Assembly (NCBI GenBank): GCA_937902865.1
Contig: CALFNJ010000082.1
Location: 1-5,215 of the forward strand
DNA length: 5,215 nt
Direction of reading: 5' to 3'
From: an uncultured Opitutaceae bacterium
GTDB lineage: Bacteria; Verrucomicrobiota; Verrucomicrobiia; Opitutales; Opitutaceae
Shown: positions 1-5,215 of the stretch, piece after piece
Layout of the letters: every line of letters begins with the position of its first letter
Position numbering within the stretch: position 1 is the stretch's first letter
The notes under the pieces: model-generated
The model's database searches: none
What the model was told of the DNA's origin: nothing
The model's input: only the letters and a program-made list of their open reading frames with translations
Position numbers and translations under genes: made by a program

Positions 1-202
1 GAAACTGGACGTGCGGCCAGCTTACTCGATCAGCCTCCCGATGTTCGGCAAGAGCGCCCGGGCAAAGTTCCAGGTGAACGCCCCGTCCCTGACCGAGAGC
101 GGCGGTCTCACGACCACGCTCTTCCAGGCGAATGGCGCTCCCGCGCAGTACCGCATCCTGGATCCGCGGACGTTCTTCGTGACCACCACGTTTGACTTCT
201 GA
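1..202 (+). CDS. TonB-dependent outer-membrane receptor, C-terminal fragment
   Basis: Only the last 66 residues are inside the window; the frame enters at base 2 and stops at TGA 200-202. The fragment has alternating polar and hydrophobic stretches typical of the last strands of an outer-membrane beta-barrel. It shows an N-A-P-S-L-T-E-S-G-G turn, then Y-R-I-L-D-P-R and a closing T-T-T-F-D-F strand. A terminal Phe is the usual signal recognised by the BAM assembly machinery. This ending matches large TonB-dependent receptors of Opitutaceae-like Verrucomicrobiota, which import siderophores, glycans or other ligands across the outer membrane using TonB energy. The plug and most of the barrel are outside the window, so the ligand cannot be guessed. 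It is followed directly by two hairpins, the second a terminator, so it is the last gene of its transcript and probably unrelated to the genes that follow. Another kind of barrel protein is possible but less likely. Confidence 0.72.
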   Translation, partial: KLDVRPAYSISLPMFGKSARAKFQVNAPSLTESGGLTTTLFQANGAPAQYRILDPRTFFVTTTFDF

Positions 203-214
203 TCGGACAAGACC

Positions 215-239
215 CGGCAGCCGATAACACCGGCTGCCG
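215..239 (+). other. Perfect 9-bp hairpin after the receptor gene
   Basis: CGGCAGCCG (215-223) and CGGCTGCCG (231-239) are exact reverse complements around a 7-base loop, 12 bases after the receptor stop codon. No T-run follows, so it is not itself a classical terminator. It may protect the mRNA 3' end or back up the terminator that begins 15 bases downstream. Confidence 0.6.
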
Positions 240-253
240 TCGTCCTCCTTTCG

Positions 254-288
254 AGCTCCCCCGTCACCCCGCGGGGGAGCTTTTTTTT
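254..288 (+). terminator. Rho-independent terminator of the receptor gene
   Basis: AGCTCCCCC (254-262) pairs perfectly with GGGGGAGCT (273-281) around a 10-base loop, and the stem runs straight into eight T residues (281-288). A 9-bp GC-rich stem plus T8 is a textbook intrinsic terminator. It closes the receptor transcript and separates it from the glycosyltransferase genes, which therefore need their own promoter between here and base 565. Confidence 0.92.
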
Positions 289-326
289 GCCCGGACGCAG
301 CCGTTTGAAGGTCGCCGCAGCCGTGA

Positions 327-357
327 GCTGGCCGGGTTCGGTGCGTAATCCGGCAGC
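327..357 (+). other. 11-bp imperfect hairpin in the leader region
   Basis: GCTG (327-330) pairs with CAGC (354-357), and CCGGGTT (332-338) pairs with AATCCGG (347-353) with one G-T wobble. G331 is a single bulge and the loop is 8 bases. No T-run follows. It lies upstream of the candidate promoter, so it may be an operator-like or structural element rather than part of the downstream mRNA. Function unknown. Confidence 0.45.
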
Positions 358-428
358 GTGCTTTGCGGACGGATTGGCCAAATCCTCGGCTCGGAGCGGC
401 GGTGGCATGCTCGCCCTGCGCGCTGCCG

Positions 429-457
429 TTGACTTGTTTCGCAGCGGTTCAAAACAT
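429..457 (+). promoter_or_regulatory. Candidate sigma-70 promoter for the tandem genes
   Basis: TTGACT (429-434) matches five of six bases of the -35 consensus. Exactly 17 bases later comes AAACAT (452-457), a weak -10 with three of six matches. The site sits in one of the few less GC-rich patches of the leader, after the receptor terminator and before the ribosome binding site. The position and spacing are good but the -10 is poor, so this is tentative. Confidence 0.32.
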
Positions 458-553
458 CCGCTGATGCCCCAGCGAAAACGACTCGTCCACCGGTGTCTTG
501 CCGGACCGATCGGCCATCGCCGCGCCGTGCGCGTGATGGGGAATAGCGCGGAT

Positions 554-564
554 GAGGGGAGAGG
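554..564 (+). promoter_or_regulatory. Ribosome binding site of the first TMTC-like gene
   Basis: The purine tract GAGGGGAGAGG ends directly at ATG 565; its GAGGGGA part sits four bases upstream. In-frame stops at 544-546 and 553-555 exclude any earlier start. The only alternative is the in-frame ATG at 577, four codons later, which would place the same tract about 12 bases away. Confidence 0.6.
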
Positions 565-2631
565 ATGGAACGGGAGATGAAGCCTCCGCTGGCGTCGGGT
601 CGACCGGCGTCATTTCTTTCTTGGGAGCGGCCAATCTGGCTGGCGGGCCTCGCCCTCGTGCTCGCCGCGCTCGCGGCCTACCATAACAGTTTTTCCGTCC
701 CGTTCATTTTCGATGACAGTGCGTCCATCGTTCAGAACGAGACCATCCGTCATCTCTCTCATCTGGGTGAGGTCCTGAAAGGCCCGCCTTGGGCTGCACT
801 GACCGTCAACGGCCGGCCGCTGTTGAATCTAAGCCTGGCGATCAACTACGCCTTGGGCGGCCTGGACGTCGGAGGTTATCACTGGGTCAACCTCGCCATC
901 CACTGCCTCGCCGCGCTCGCGCTTTTCGGCGTCGTCCGCCGTTCCCTGCTGCAGCCCGTGCTGGCCGACAGCCTTGGTCATGCCGCGGTGCCGATCGCGT
1001 TCATGACGGCGCTGCTCTGGATTCTGCATCCGATCCAGACCGAGGCGGTCACCTATCTGATTCAGCGCGCGGAATCCCAGGTCAGCTTGCTTTACCTCCT
1101 GACGCTCTACGCGTTCATCCGGGCGACATCGGTCGAGAAGGGGAGCGCCTGGTATCTTCTGACCATCGCCTTCTGCCTTCTCGGCATGGCGGCCAAGGAG
1201 GTCATGGTCACCGCGCCGGTGATGGTGTTCTTCTACGACCGGACTTTCGTCGCAGGTTCGTTCGGAAATGCCTGGCGCCGTCGCTGGTGGCTCTATGCCG
1301 GCCTGGCGGCGACCTGGCTGTTGCTCGCGTGGCTGATGCTTGGGTCGGGCAGCCGCGGCGAGGCGGGAGCGTTCAACTCCGGCACCCGCTGGTATCAGTT
1401 CGCGGGGACCGAGTTTGGCGTCGTCCTCCATTACCTGCGGATGATCTTCTGGCCCTCTCCGCTGATCCTCGATTACGGCGGTTCGGTGCTGGAGGAAAAC
1501 GGGCTGCGGATCGCGCTTTCCGGGCTGGTGGTGCTGGCCTTGCTGGCGGGCACCGTCGCCGCGCTGAAGTGGCGCCCCGTGCTGGGCTTCCTCGGATGCT
1601 GGTTCTTCGGCATTCTGGCCCCGACCTCCAGCTTCGTTCCGATCGTCGATACGATCTTCGAGCATCGGATCTACCTCGCCCTGGCGGCGGTGCTGGTGCT
1701 GCTGGTGGTGGGAGTCCAGCGCTGGCTCGGGCGGGGTGGATTCTGGATCCTCGCGGCACTGGCCGTCGCGTTCGGGTTTCTCGCCACGATCCGCAATCGG
1801 GATTACCGGAGCGAGTTCGCGATCTGGACCGATACCGTCGCAAAACGCCCCGACAATGCACGCGCCTACAACAATCTCGGCTCCCTCTGGCTCGCCCGGG
1901 ACAATCTCGTCGAGGCCGAGCGCTGCTTCCGGGCGGCGGTGCAGCTGCGGCCGGGATATCCCTCGGCCAACTATAACCTGGGCATCGTGCTGACGCGCAC
2001 GAATCGGCCGGCGGACGCGGTGCCGTTCTTTCTCAAGGCCATCAACGTGGAGGAGAATTTCGTCGATGCCCGCGTGAACGCCGGCATTGCGCTGACGCGG
2101 ATCGGTCGGCCGGCGGACGCGGTCACGCAGTATCTCGCCGCGCTCAAGCTGCAGCCGACTTCGCCCGACATTCACTACAACCTGGGACTGGCGCTCAGCC
2201 AGGTGGGCCGGCTTGACGGTGCGATTCACGAATACGAAGCCGCGCTCCGACTGGATCCCACCCTGGCCCAGGCCCACGCGGATCTGGCCGCGGTGCAGGC
2301 GCGCCAGGGCGATATTCCAGCGGCCGCCCGCAGCTATCTGGAAGCGATCCGGCTCCAGCCAGGTCTCGCTGCCGCGCATCTGGGCCTGGGGGATCTGCTG
2401 ATCCAGGCCAGCCGGTTTCCCGAGGCGATCGAGGAGTATCGCAAGGTTCTGCAGGCTGAGCCGGAGAACGTCCACGCCCGTTTCAACCTCGCCAATGCCC
2501 TCCTGGTGACCGAACACCTCGACGACGCGATTGTCGAATATGAGCGGATCCTGCAGACGCATCCCGACGAGGCGGACGTGCGGGAAAATTTGCGGCACGC
2601 CCGGGCGATGAAGCAGTCGGGCTCCCGCTGA
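565..2631 (+). CDS. TMTC-like membrane GT-C glycosyltransferase with seven TPRs
   Basis: 688 residues in two parts. Residues about 20-410 form a polytopic membrane domain with roughly 11 hydrophobic segments. Residues 431-668 are seven contiguous 34-residue TPRs. The first large loop carries F-D-D (D50, D51), where GT-C enzymes place catalytic or metal-binding acidic residues. It continues with G-R-P (83-85), an N-Y-A-L-G-G-L segment and G-Y-H-W-V-N. Further landmarks are L-H-P-I-Q-T-E-A-V (154-162), R-A-E (168-170), K-E (211-212), F-Y-D (223-225) and E-H-R-I-Y (366-370). The same order of motifs occurs in eukaryotic TMTC O-mannosyltransferases, which combine a GT-C membrane domain with lumenal TPRs. 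By analogy it would transfer a lipid-phosphate-linked sugar to a periplasmic acceptor; an odd number of membrane segments would put the TPRs in the periplasm. The start is fixed by upstream in-frame stops. It is followed after 7 bases by a paralogue. The family resemblance is good; the activity and sugar are inferred. A purely structural TPR membrane protein is the alternative. Confidence 0.8.
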   Translation: MEREMKPPLASGRPASFLSWERPIWLAGLALVLAALAAYHNSFSVPFIFDDSASIVQNETIRHLSHLGEVLKGPPWAALTVNGRPLLNLSLAINYALGGLDVGGYHWVNLAIHCLAALALFGVVRRSLLQPVLADSLGHAAVPIAFMTALLWILHPIQTEAVTYLIQRAESQVSLLYLLTLYAFIRATSVEKGSAWYLLTIAFCLLGMAAKEVMVTAPVMVFFYDRTFVAGSFGNAWRRRWWLYAGLAATWLLLAWLMLGSGSRGEAGAFNSGTRWYQFAGTEFGVVLHYLRMIFWPSPLILDYGGSVLEENGLRIALSGLVVLALLAGTVAALKWRPVLGFLGCWFFGILAPTSSFVPIVDTIFEHRIYLALAAVLVLLVVGVQRWLGRGGFWILAALAVAFGFLATIRNRDYRSEFAIWTDTVAKRPDNARAYNNLGSLWLARDNLVEAERCFRAAVQLRPGYPSANYNLGIVLTRTNRPADAVPFFLKAINVEENFVDARVNAGIALTRIGRPADAVTQYLAALKLQPTSPDIHYNLGLALSQVGRLDGAIHEYEAALRLDPTLAQAHADLAAVQARQGDIPAAARSYLEAIRLQPGLAAAHLGLGDLLIQASRFPEAIEEYRKVLQAEPENVHARFNLANALLVTEHLDDAIVEYERILQTHPDEADVRENLRHARAMKQSGSR
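1855..2568 (+). repeat. Seven consecutive TPR units (34 codons each)
   Basis: These encode residues 431-668 in seven unbroken 34-residue units. Each has the TPR signature of a Tyr/Phe-Asn-Leu-Gly-like position in helix A and an Ala near the end of helix B followed by a Pro (for example L-R-P, L-Q-P, L-D-P). Units two and three share exact nucleotide blocks in register: GCTGACGCG at 1989 and 2091, and an 18-base block at 2004-2021 and 2106-2123, both 102 bases apart. TPR superhelices bind peptides or proteins, so this is the likely acceptor- or partner-binding part of the protein. Confidence 0.9.
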
Positions 2632-2638
2632 GGTGAGG
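2630..2638 (+). promoter_or_regulatory. Ribosome binding site overlapping the preceding stop codon
   Basis: GAGGTGAGG overlaps the last two bases of the first gene's TGA (2629-2631) and lies directly before ATG ATG at 2639-2644. The GAGG at 2630-2633 is five bases from ATG 2639 and eight from ATG 2642. A GTG inside it at 2633 is also in frame but lacks its own upstream purine tract. The arrangement suggests translational coupling of the two paralogues. Confidence 0.6.
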
Positions 2639-4198
2639 ATGATGAAAAGCCGTCCGCCTTCTCCGACTGTCACGCCGAATGAAGGCGCCTCCGCGCTCGT
2701 CTGGCGCGTGCTTGGCGGTCTGGCCCTCGCGATCGCGGCGTTGCTGGCTTATTCCAACAGTTTCCGGGTCCCGTTCGTTTTCGACGACCTGGCTTCGATT
2801 CCCAACAATCCCACGATTCGCAGCCTCGGTGAGGCGTGGTGGCCGCCAAAAGGGCAGGGAGCGCTGACGGTCGCCGGCCGGCCGGGGCTGAATTTCAGCT
2901 TCGGCCTGAATTACGCCCTCAACGGTTTGGATGTGGGCGGATATCACGTGGCGAACTTTCTGATCCATGTGATCGCGGCGCTCGCGCTCTATGGATTGAT
3001 CGGCCGCACCCTGCTGCGTCCCCCGCTCGCGGCGCGCTTTGGCCGCGATGCCCGGCCGTTGGCGTTTGCGGTCGCGCTGCTCTGGATCCTGCACCCGCTC
3101 CAGACCGAAGCGGTGACCTACATCGTGCAGCGCGCGGAGTCGCTGATGGGGATGTTTTTCCTGCTCACCTTCTATGGCTTTGTCCGCTGGGTCGATTCGG
3201 GCCGCGCGTGGCGTTGGGGAATTTTCTCCTGGGCGATGTGTCTCTGTGCGGTGTCAGTCAAGGAGGTCCCGATCGTCATTCCGGTCCTGATTTTTTTCTA
3301 CGACCGGGCGTTCATCAGCGGCGGTTTCAGCGAGGCCTGGCACCGGCATCGCTGGATGCATCTCGCGCTCCTGTCCACTTGGCTGCCGCTTTTCATCTTC
3401 GTTGCCAGCACGGGCGGCAATCGCAGCGGGGTGTTTCATTTCGACGATGTTTCGATGTGGATCGGGCACGGCCTGACGCAGTTCGAGGCGGTGACCCGCT
3501 ATCTGGGTCTGACCTTCTGGCCGCATCCATTGGCCTTTGAATATGGCGAATTGGTGACGCCTCCGACGCTCGGCGAAGCGCTGCCGTGGGCGCTGCCGGT
3601 GATCGCGCTCGCAGCGATAACGCTGCTCGGCTTATGGCGGCGCCCGCGGCTGGGGTTTCTCGGCGCGTGGATCTTCGCCATCCTCGCTCCCACGAGTCTC
3701 CTTCCCGCGACGCTGCAGATCATCGTGGAACACCGCATGTACCTGCCGCTCGCGACGATTCTGGCTGGCGTGGTCGTGGGGGCCTACGCGCTGATCGGAC
3801 GCCGCGCCTTCCCGGTCGTGCTCGCGCTGGCGGTGGGCGCTGGCTGGCTGACCTTCTCCCGCAACACGACCTATCGAACCGAGCTCAGCCTTTGGGCAGA
3901 CACGGCCGTGAAGCGACCGCTGAACGATCACGCCCTGCTCAACTATGGTCTCGCGCTGGCGAAATCCGGCCGGCACGCGGAGGCGGCGGAGCAGTTCGCG
4001 GCGGCGGTGCGGATCCAGCCCAACAGCCTCCAGGCCCGCAACAATTTCGGCAATTCGCTCGCGCTCGCCGGTCGCTACGACGAGGCCATCGTGCAGTATG
4101 AGTTTGTCCTCCGGGCCCGTCCCAATGAGCAGGGCGTCATCCAGAATCTTCAGCAGGTTCGGATGCTGCGGGACGAAGCGGCCCGCCGTCGGCCCTGA
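2639..4198 (+). CDS. TMTC-like membrane GT-C glycosyltransferase with two TPRs (paralogue)
   Basis: 519 residues from ATG 2639; GTG 2633 and ATG 2642 are alternatives, and 2639 or 2642 fits the purine tract best. It is collinear with the preceding protein over the whole membrane domain. Shared landmarks are F-V-F-D-D (D49, D50), G-R-P (80-82), N-Y-A-L-N-G-L-D-V-G-G-Y-H, L-H-P-L-Q-T-E-A-V-T-Y (151-161), Q-R-A-E (164-167), K-E (208-209), F-F-Y-D (219-222), L-A-P-T-S and E-H-R-M-Y (364-368). All the putative catalytic positions of the first copy are retained, so it does not look like a decayed duplicate. The C-terminus has only two complete TPRs (429-496) and one further helix before the stop. 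Predicted role: inner-membrane transfer of a sugar from a polyprenyl-phosphate donor to a periplasmic acceptor, perhaps with different acceptors from the seven-TPR partner. It would be co-transcribed with the gene upstream and ends convergently 30 bases from the family-2 transferase gene. Acceptor and sugar are unknown. Confidence 0.8.
   Translation: MMKSRPPSPTVTPNEGASALVWRVLGGLALAIAALLAYSNSFRVPFVFDDLASIPNNPTIRSLGEAWWPPKGQGALTVAGRPGLNFSFGLNYALNGLDVGGYHVANFLIHVIAALALYGLIGRTLLRPPLAARFGRDARPLAFAVALLWILHPLQTEAVTYIVQRAESLMGMFFLLTFYGFVRWVDSGRAWRWGIFSWAMCLCAVSVKEVPIVIPVLIFFYDRAFISGGFSEAWHRHRWMHLALLSTWLPLFIFVASTGGNRSGVFHFDDVSMWIGHGLTQFEAVTRYLGLTFWPHPLAFEYGELVTPPTLGEALPWALPVIALAAITLLGLWRRPRLGFLGAWIFAILAPTSLLPATLQIIVEHRMYLPLATILAGVVVGAYALIGRRAFPVVLALAVGAGWLTFSRNTTYRTELSLWADTAVKRPLNDHALLNYGLALAKSGRHAEAAEQFAAAVRIQPNSLQARNNFGNSLALAGRYDEAIVQYEFVLRARPNEQGVIQNLQQVRMLRDEAARRRP
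3923..4126 (+). repeat. Two TPR units plus a capping helix
   Basis: Encodes residues 429-496, two consecutive 34-residue TPRs (helix A around L-L-N-Y-G-L-A-L and A-R-N-N-F-G-N-S-L; each unit closes with Ile-Gln-Pro or Ala-Arg-Pro). Residues 497-511 look like one more helix capping the array. Two units are too few for the long superhelix that seven units would form in the upstream paralogue. Confidence 0.85.
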
Positions 4199-4228
4199 GC
4201 GACTCGGGAGGGGGAAGCCGCCGCTGCC

Positions 4229-4975
4229 TCAGCGGGTGGCGTTCGACGACGACTCCGCGCGTTTCGGAGCGCGCGAAAAACGGTATTTCAACAGCGTCTG
4301 GATCGCGACGATGCCATCCCACCACTGGATCTTCTTCCCTTCCTCACGAGATCGCGGCCGGTACGAGATCGGCACCTCGTGAATGCGGACGCCCTGGCGA
4401 AGAAGCTTGGCCGTGACCTCGGAGCAGAATTCGAATCCGGACCGTTCCAACTCCATTTCGCGCAGCAGGCGCGTGCGGATGACTTTGTAGCCGGTGGCCT
4501 CGTCCGTGATCCGCGAACCGTAGAGGAGGTTGGTCACCCAGCTGAGAAATCGTCCGCCCCAATAGAAGGAAAAGCTCGATTGCGGATTGCGCTGGAGGTT
4601 GCGCGATCCGTACACCACGTCCACCCGCGGATCGTTCGCGAAGGGGGCGAGCAGCGCCGGATAGTCCGCCGGATTGTATTCAAGATCGGCATCCTGCACG
4701 AGCACGACATCGCCGGTCGCGGCCGCGAGGCCGGTTTGCATCGCGGCGCCCTTTCCCTGGTTGCGCGGGTGGCGCAGGATCCGGAGCGGCGGGTTGCCCT
4801 GTTCGGCCAGGCGGCTCAGGATTGCGACGGAATCGTCGGACGAGCCATCGTCCACCACCAGCAGTTCATCCACCCGTCCCGTGGCGCGCACGCGACGGAT
4901 GATCTCCTCGAGCGTGGCGGCTTCGTTGTAGACCGGGATGATGACGGACAGTTTGGGTGAGGGCACCGCTGGCAT
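4229..4975 (-). CDS. Polyprenyl-phosphate mannose/glucose synthase-like glycosyltransferase (GT2)
   Basis: 248 residues from ATG 4975, a compact GT-A domain close in length to soluble DPM1-type enzymes. Visible motifs: V-I-I-P-V-Y-N-E (11-18) at the nucleotide-sugar site; V-V-D-D-G-S-S-D (40-47); N-Q-G-K-G-A-A (72-78); Q-D-A-D-L-E-Y (94-100), whose D-A-D is the metal-binding DXD-like motif; G-S-R (123-125); T-D-E-A-T-G-Y-K (157-164); F-E-F-C-S-E (181-186); and E-V-P-I-S-Y-R-P-R with E-G-K-K-I near 200-216. This combination is typical of dolichyl/undecaprenyl-phosphate mannose or glucose synthases, which move a sugar from GDP- or UDP-sugar to a polyprenyl phosphate at the cytoplasmic membrane face. 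No C-terminal membrane segments are present. It faces the TMTC-like pair convergently and could supply their donor lipid. The start is uncertain: TTG 5002 and GTG 4966 are in frame, and none has a clear ribosome binding site. Which sugar is used cannot be read from the sequence. Confidence 0.88.
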   Translation of the reverse strand: MPAVPSPKLSVIIPVYNEAATLEEIIRRVRATGRVDELLVVDDGSSDDSVAILSRLAEQGNPPLRILRHPRNQGKGAAMQTGLAAATGDVVLVQDADLEYNPADYPALLAPFANDPRVDVVYGSRNLQRNPQSSFSFYWGGRFLSWVTNLLYGSRITDEATGYKVIRTRLLREMELERSGFEFCSEVTAKLLRQGVRIHEVPISYRPRSREEGKKIQWWDGIVAIQTLLKYRFSRAPKRAESSSNATR

Positions 4976-5086
4976 CCCATGGGGCCGGTCACGCAGACGC
5001 AAGCCAGCCGAAGGTTCGGTAGTGACTCAATTTGCCAGGCTGAGCGCAAAGGCGCTTGGGCATCCAAATTTGCCGCGTGATTCTCC
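4976..5086 (-). other. Upstream region of the GT2 gene, promoter not resolved
   Basis: This stretch should hold the promoter and 5' leader of the convergent glycosyltransferase gene, but I see no convincing -35/-10 pair on the - strand. It contains a small hairpin, AGCGC (5043-5047) with GCGCT (5052-5056) around AAAG, extendable by wobbles to 5040-5059. It also has the octamer AATTTGCC twice on the + strand (5029-5036 and 5067-5074), 38 bases apart, and CCGAA/TTCGG at 5008-5019. The spaced octamer pair could be an operator, but nothing confirms this. Confidence 0.3.
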
Positions 5087-5101
5087 GATCCAGTTGGCCA
5101 C

Positions 5102-5133
5102 AAAAAAGCGCCAAGATCCCAAGTTCCGGCGCT
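5102..5133 (-). terminator. Possible minus-strand intrinsic terminator inside the left arm
   Basis: Read on the - strand, AGCGCC (5133-5128) pairs with GGCGCT (5112-5107) around a 15-base loop; two inner G-T wobbles can shorten the loop. The stem is followed by a run of T residues (the + strand has six A at 5102-5107). It could end a transcript coming from beyond the right edge and so isolate the GT2 gene. The stem is short and part of a repeat arm, so the resemblance may be accidental. Confidence 0.35.
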
Positions 5134-5142
5134 GCTCGCGCG

Positions 5143-5158
5143 CGCGCCTATAGGCGCG
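5143..5158. repeat. Perfect 16-bp palindrome CGCGCCTATAGGCGCG
   Basis: CGCGCCTA (5143-5150) is the exact reverse complement of TAGGCGCG (5151-5158), centred on a TA step. It is preceded by an alternating CG run that begins at 5137. It lies near the middle of the inverted-repeat element, so both are probably parts of one structure. A dimeric-protein binding site is the other possibility. Confidence 0.65.
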
Positions 5159-5215
5159 ATGGAGACTCTGTTTAAAAGTGAAGATCCTTTGGGCCTTTTT
5201 GTGGCCAACCGGATT

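Larger units (their letters stand above)
289..553 (+). other. Non-coding leader upstream of the first TMTC-like gene
   Basis: I see no convincing gene in this stretch. The longest open frame (287-580) has arginine- and serine-rich composition, no recognisable motif, begins inside the T-run of the terminator and overlaps the next gene. The region must contain the promoter for the downstream pair, because a strong terminator lies immediately upstream. It holds an 11-bp hairpin at 327-357 and a possible sigma-70 promoter at 429-457, listed separately. A start at base 429-457 would leave an untranslated leader of roughly 100 bases. No riboswitch, tRNA or other RNA family is recognisable to me. 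Confidence 0.5.
5087..5215. repeat. Imperfect inverted-repeat element (MITE- or intergenic-repeat-like)
   Basis: The left arm from 5087 and the reverse complement of the right arm from 5215 match at 24 of 29 ungapped positions. They include an identical 14-base core, GTTGGCCACAAAAA at 5093-5106 and its complement at 5196-5209. The arms enclose about 67-90 bases with a perfect palindrome near the middle. There is no open frame for a transposase. The form fits a small non-autonomous mobile element or a family of intergenic palindromic repeats. The right edge coincides with the window end, so the element may extend further and any target-site duplication cannot be seen. Confidence 0.6.

Noticed and set aside
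287..580. 97-codon open frame on the + strand in the leader region
   Set aside because: It begins inside the terminator T-run, has Arg/Ser-rich composition with no motif, and overlaps the well-supported start at 565; GC-rich DNA gives such frames by chance.
829..2673. Long minus-strand open frame of 614 codons opposite the first membrane protein gene
   Set aside because: It is a shadow frame: rich in Arg, Gln, Glu, Pro and His with no domain, while the + strand frame has clear membrane segments and regular TPRs over the same bases.
4199..4240. Possible bidirectional terminator between the convergent genes
   Set aside because: Only a short CCGCT/AGCGG stem is present, overlapping the GT2 stop codon, with mismatches outside it and no T-run on either strand.
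4379..4960. 193-codon + strand open frame opposite the GT2 gene
   Set aside because: The minus-strand frame carries the full set of family-2 glycosyltransferase motifs; the + frame has none and is its antisense shadow.
4976..5002. Nine-residue N-terminal extension of the GT2 protein from TTG 5002
   Set aside because: TTG is a rare start, there is no ribosome binding site before it, the added residues are basic and unlike the family, and ATG 4975 leaves the usual short lead-in to the first beta strand.
5137..5158. CRISPR-like or tandem-repeat signal in the CG-rich palindrome area
   Set aside because: There is a single palindrome and a simple alternating CG run, with no spaced direct repeats.
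4816..5208. 130-codon minus-strand frame covering the region upstream of GT2
   Set aside because: It runs in a different frame through the GT2 N-terminus and through the inverted-repeat element, with no recognisable protein feature.

Overview
The window is GC-rich DNA from a Gram-negative bacterium. The first gene fragment is the C-terminal end of a TonB-dependent outer-membrane receptor. Its ending (a tyrosine-arginine-isoleucine ... aspartate-proline-arginine stretch, then a closing strand ending in Phe) resembles the receptors common in Opitutaceae (Verrucomicrobiota). That taxonomic placement is an impression from protein style and base composition, not a search result.

Layout, left to right. 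(1) Bases 1-202: the 3' end of the receptor gene, followed by a 9-bp hairpin (215-239) and a strong Rho-independent terminator (254-288). (2) Bases 289-564: a non-coding leader with an 11-bp hairpin, a possible sigma-70 promoter and a purine-rich ribosome binding site. (3) Bases 565-4198: two tandem, clearly paralogous genes on the + strand, 7 bases apart and probably translationally coupled. Each encodes a polytopic membrane protein with the residue pattern of TMTC-like GT-C glycosyltransferases, followed by C-terminal TPRs: seven in the first copy and two in the second. (4) Bases 4229-4975, - strand, convergent: a soluble family-2 glycosyltransferase of the dolichyl/polyprenyl-phosphate mannose (or glucose) synthase type. 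(5) Bases 4976-5215: non-coding DNA with a 129-base imperfect inverted-repeat element that has a perfect 16-bp palindrome near its middle and a terminator-like hairpin on the - strand.

How the genes may work together. The family-2 enzyme would charge a polyprenyl-phosphate carrier with one sugar on the cytoplasmic face. After flipping, a GT-C enzyme could transfer that sugar to an acceptor in the periplasm, with the TPR domains on the periplasmic side to choose or hold protein acceptors. This is the logic of eukaryotic DPM1 plus TMTC O-mannosylation. Finding donor synthase and two putative transferases side by side makes a compact bacterial protein-glycosylation locus the main hypothesis here. 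The sugar, the acceptor and even the catalytic activity remain inferred.
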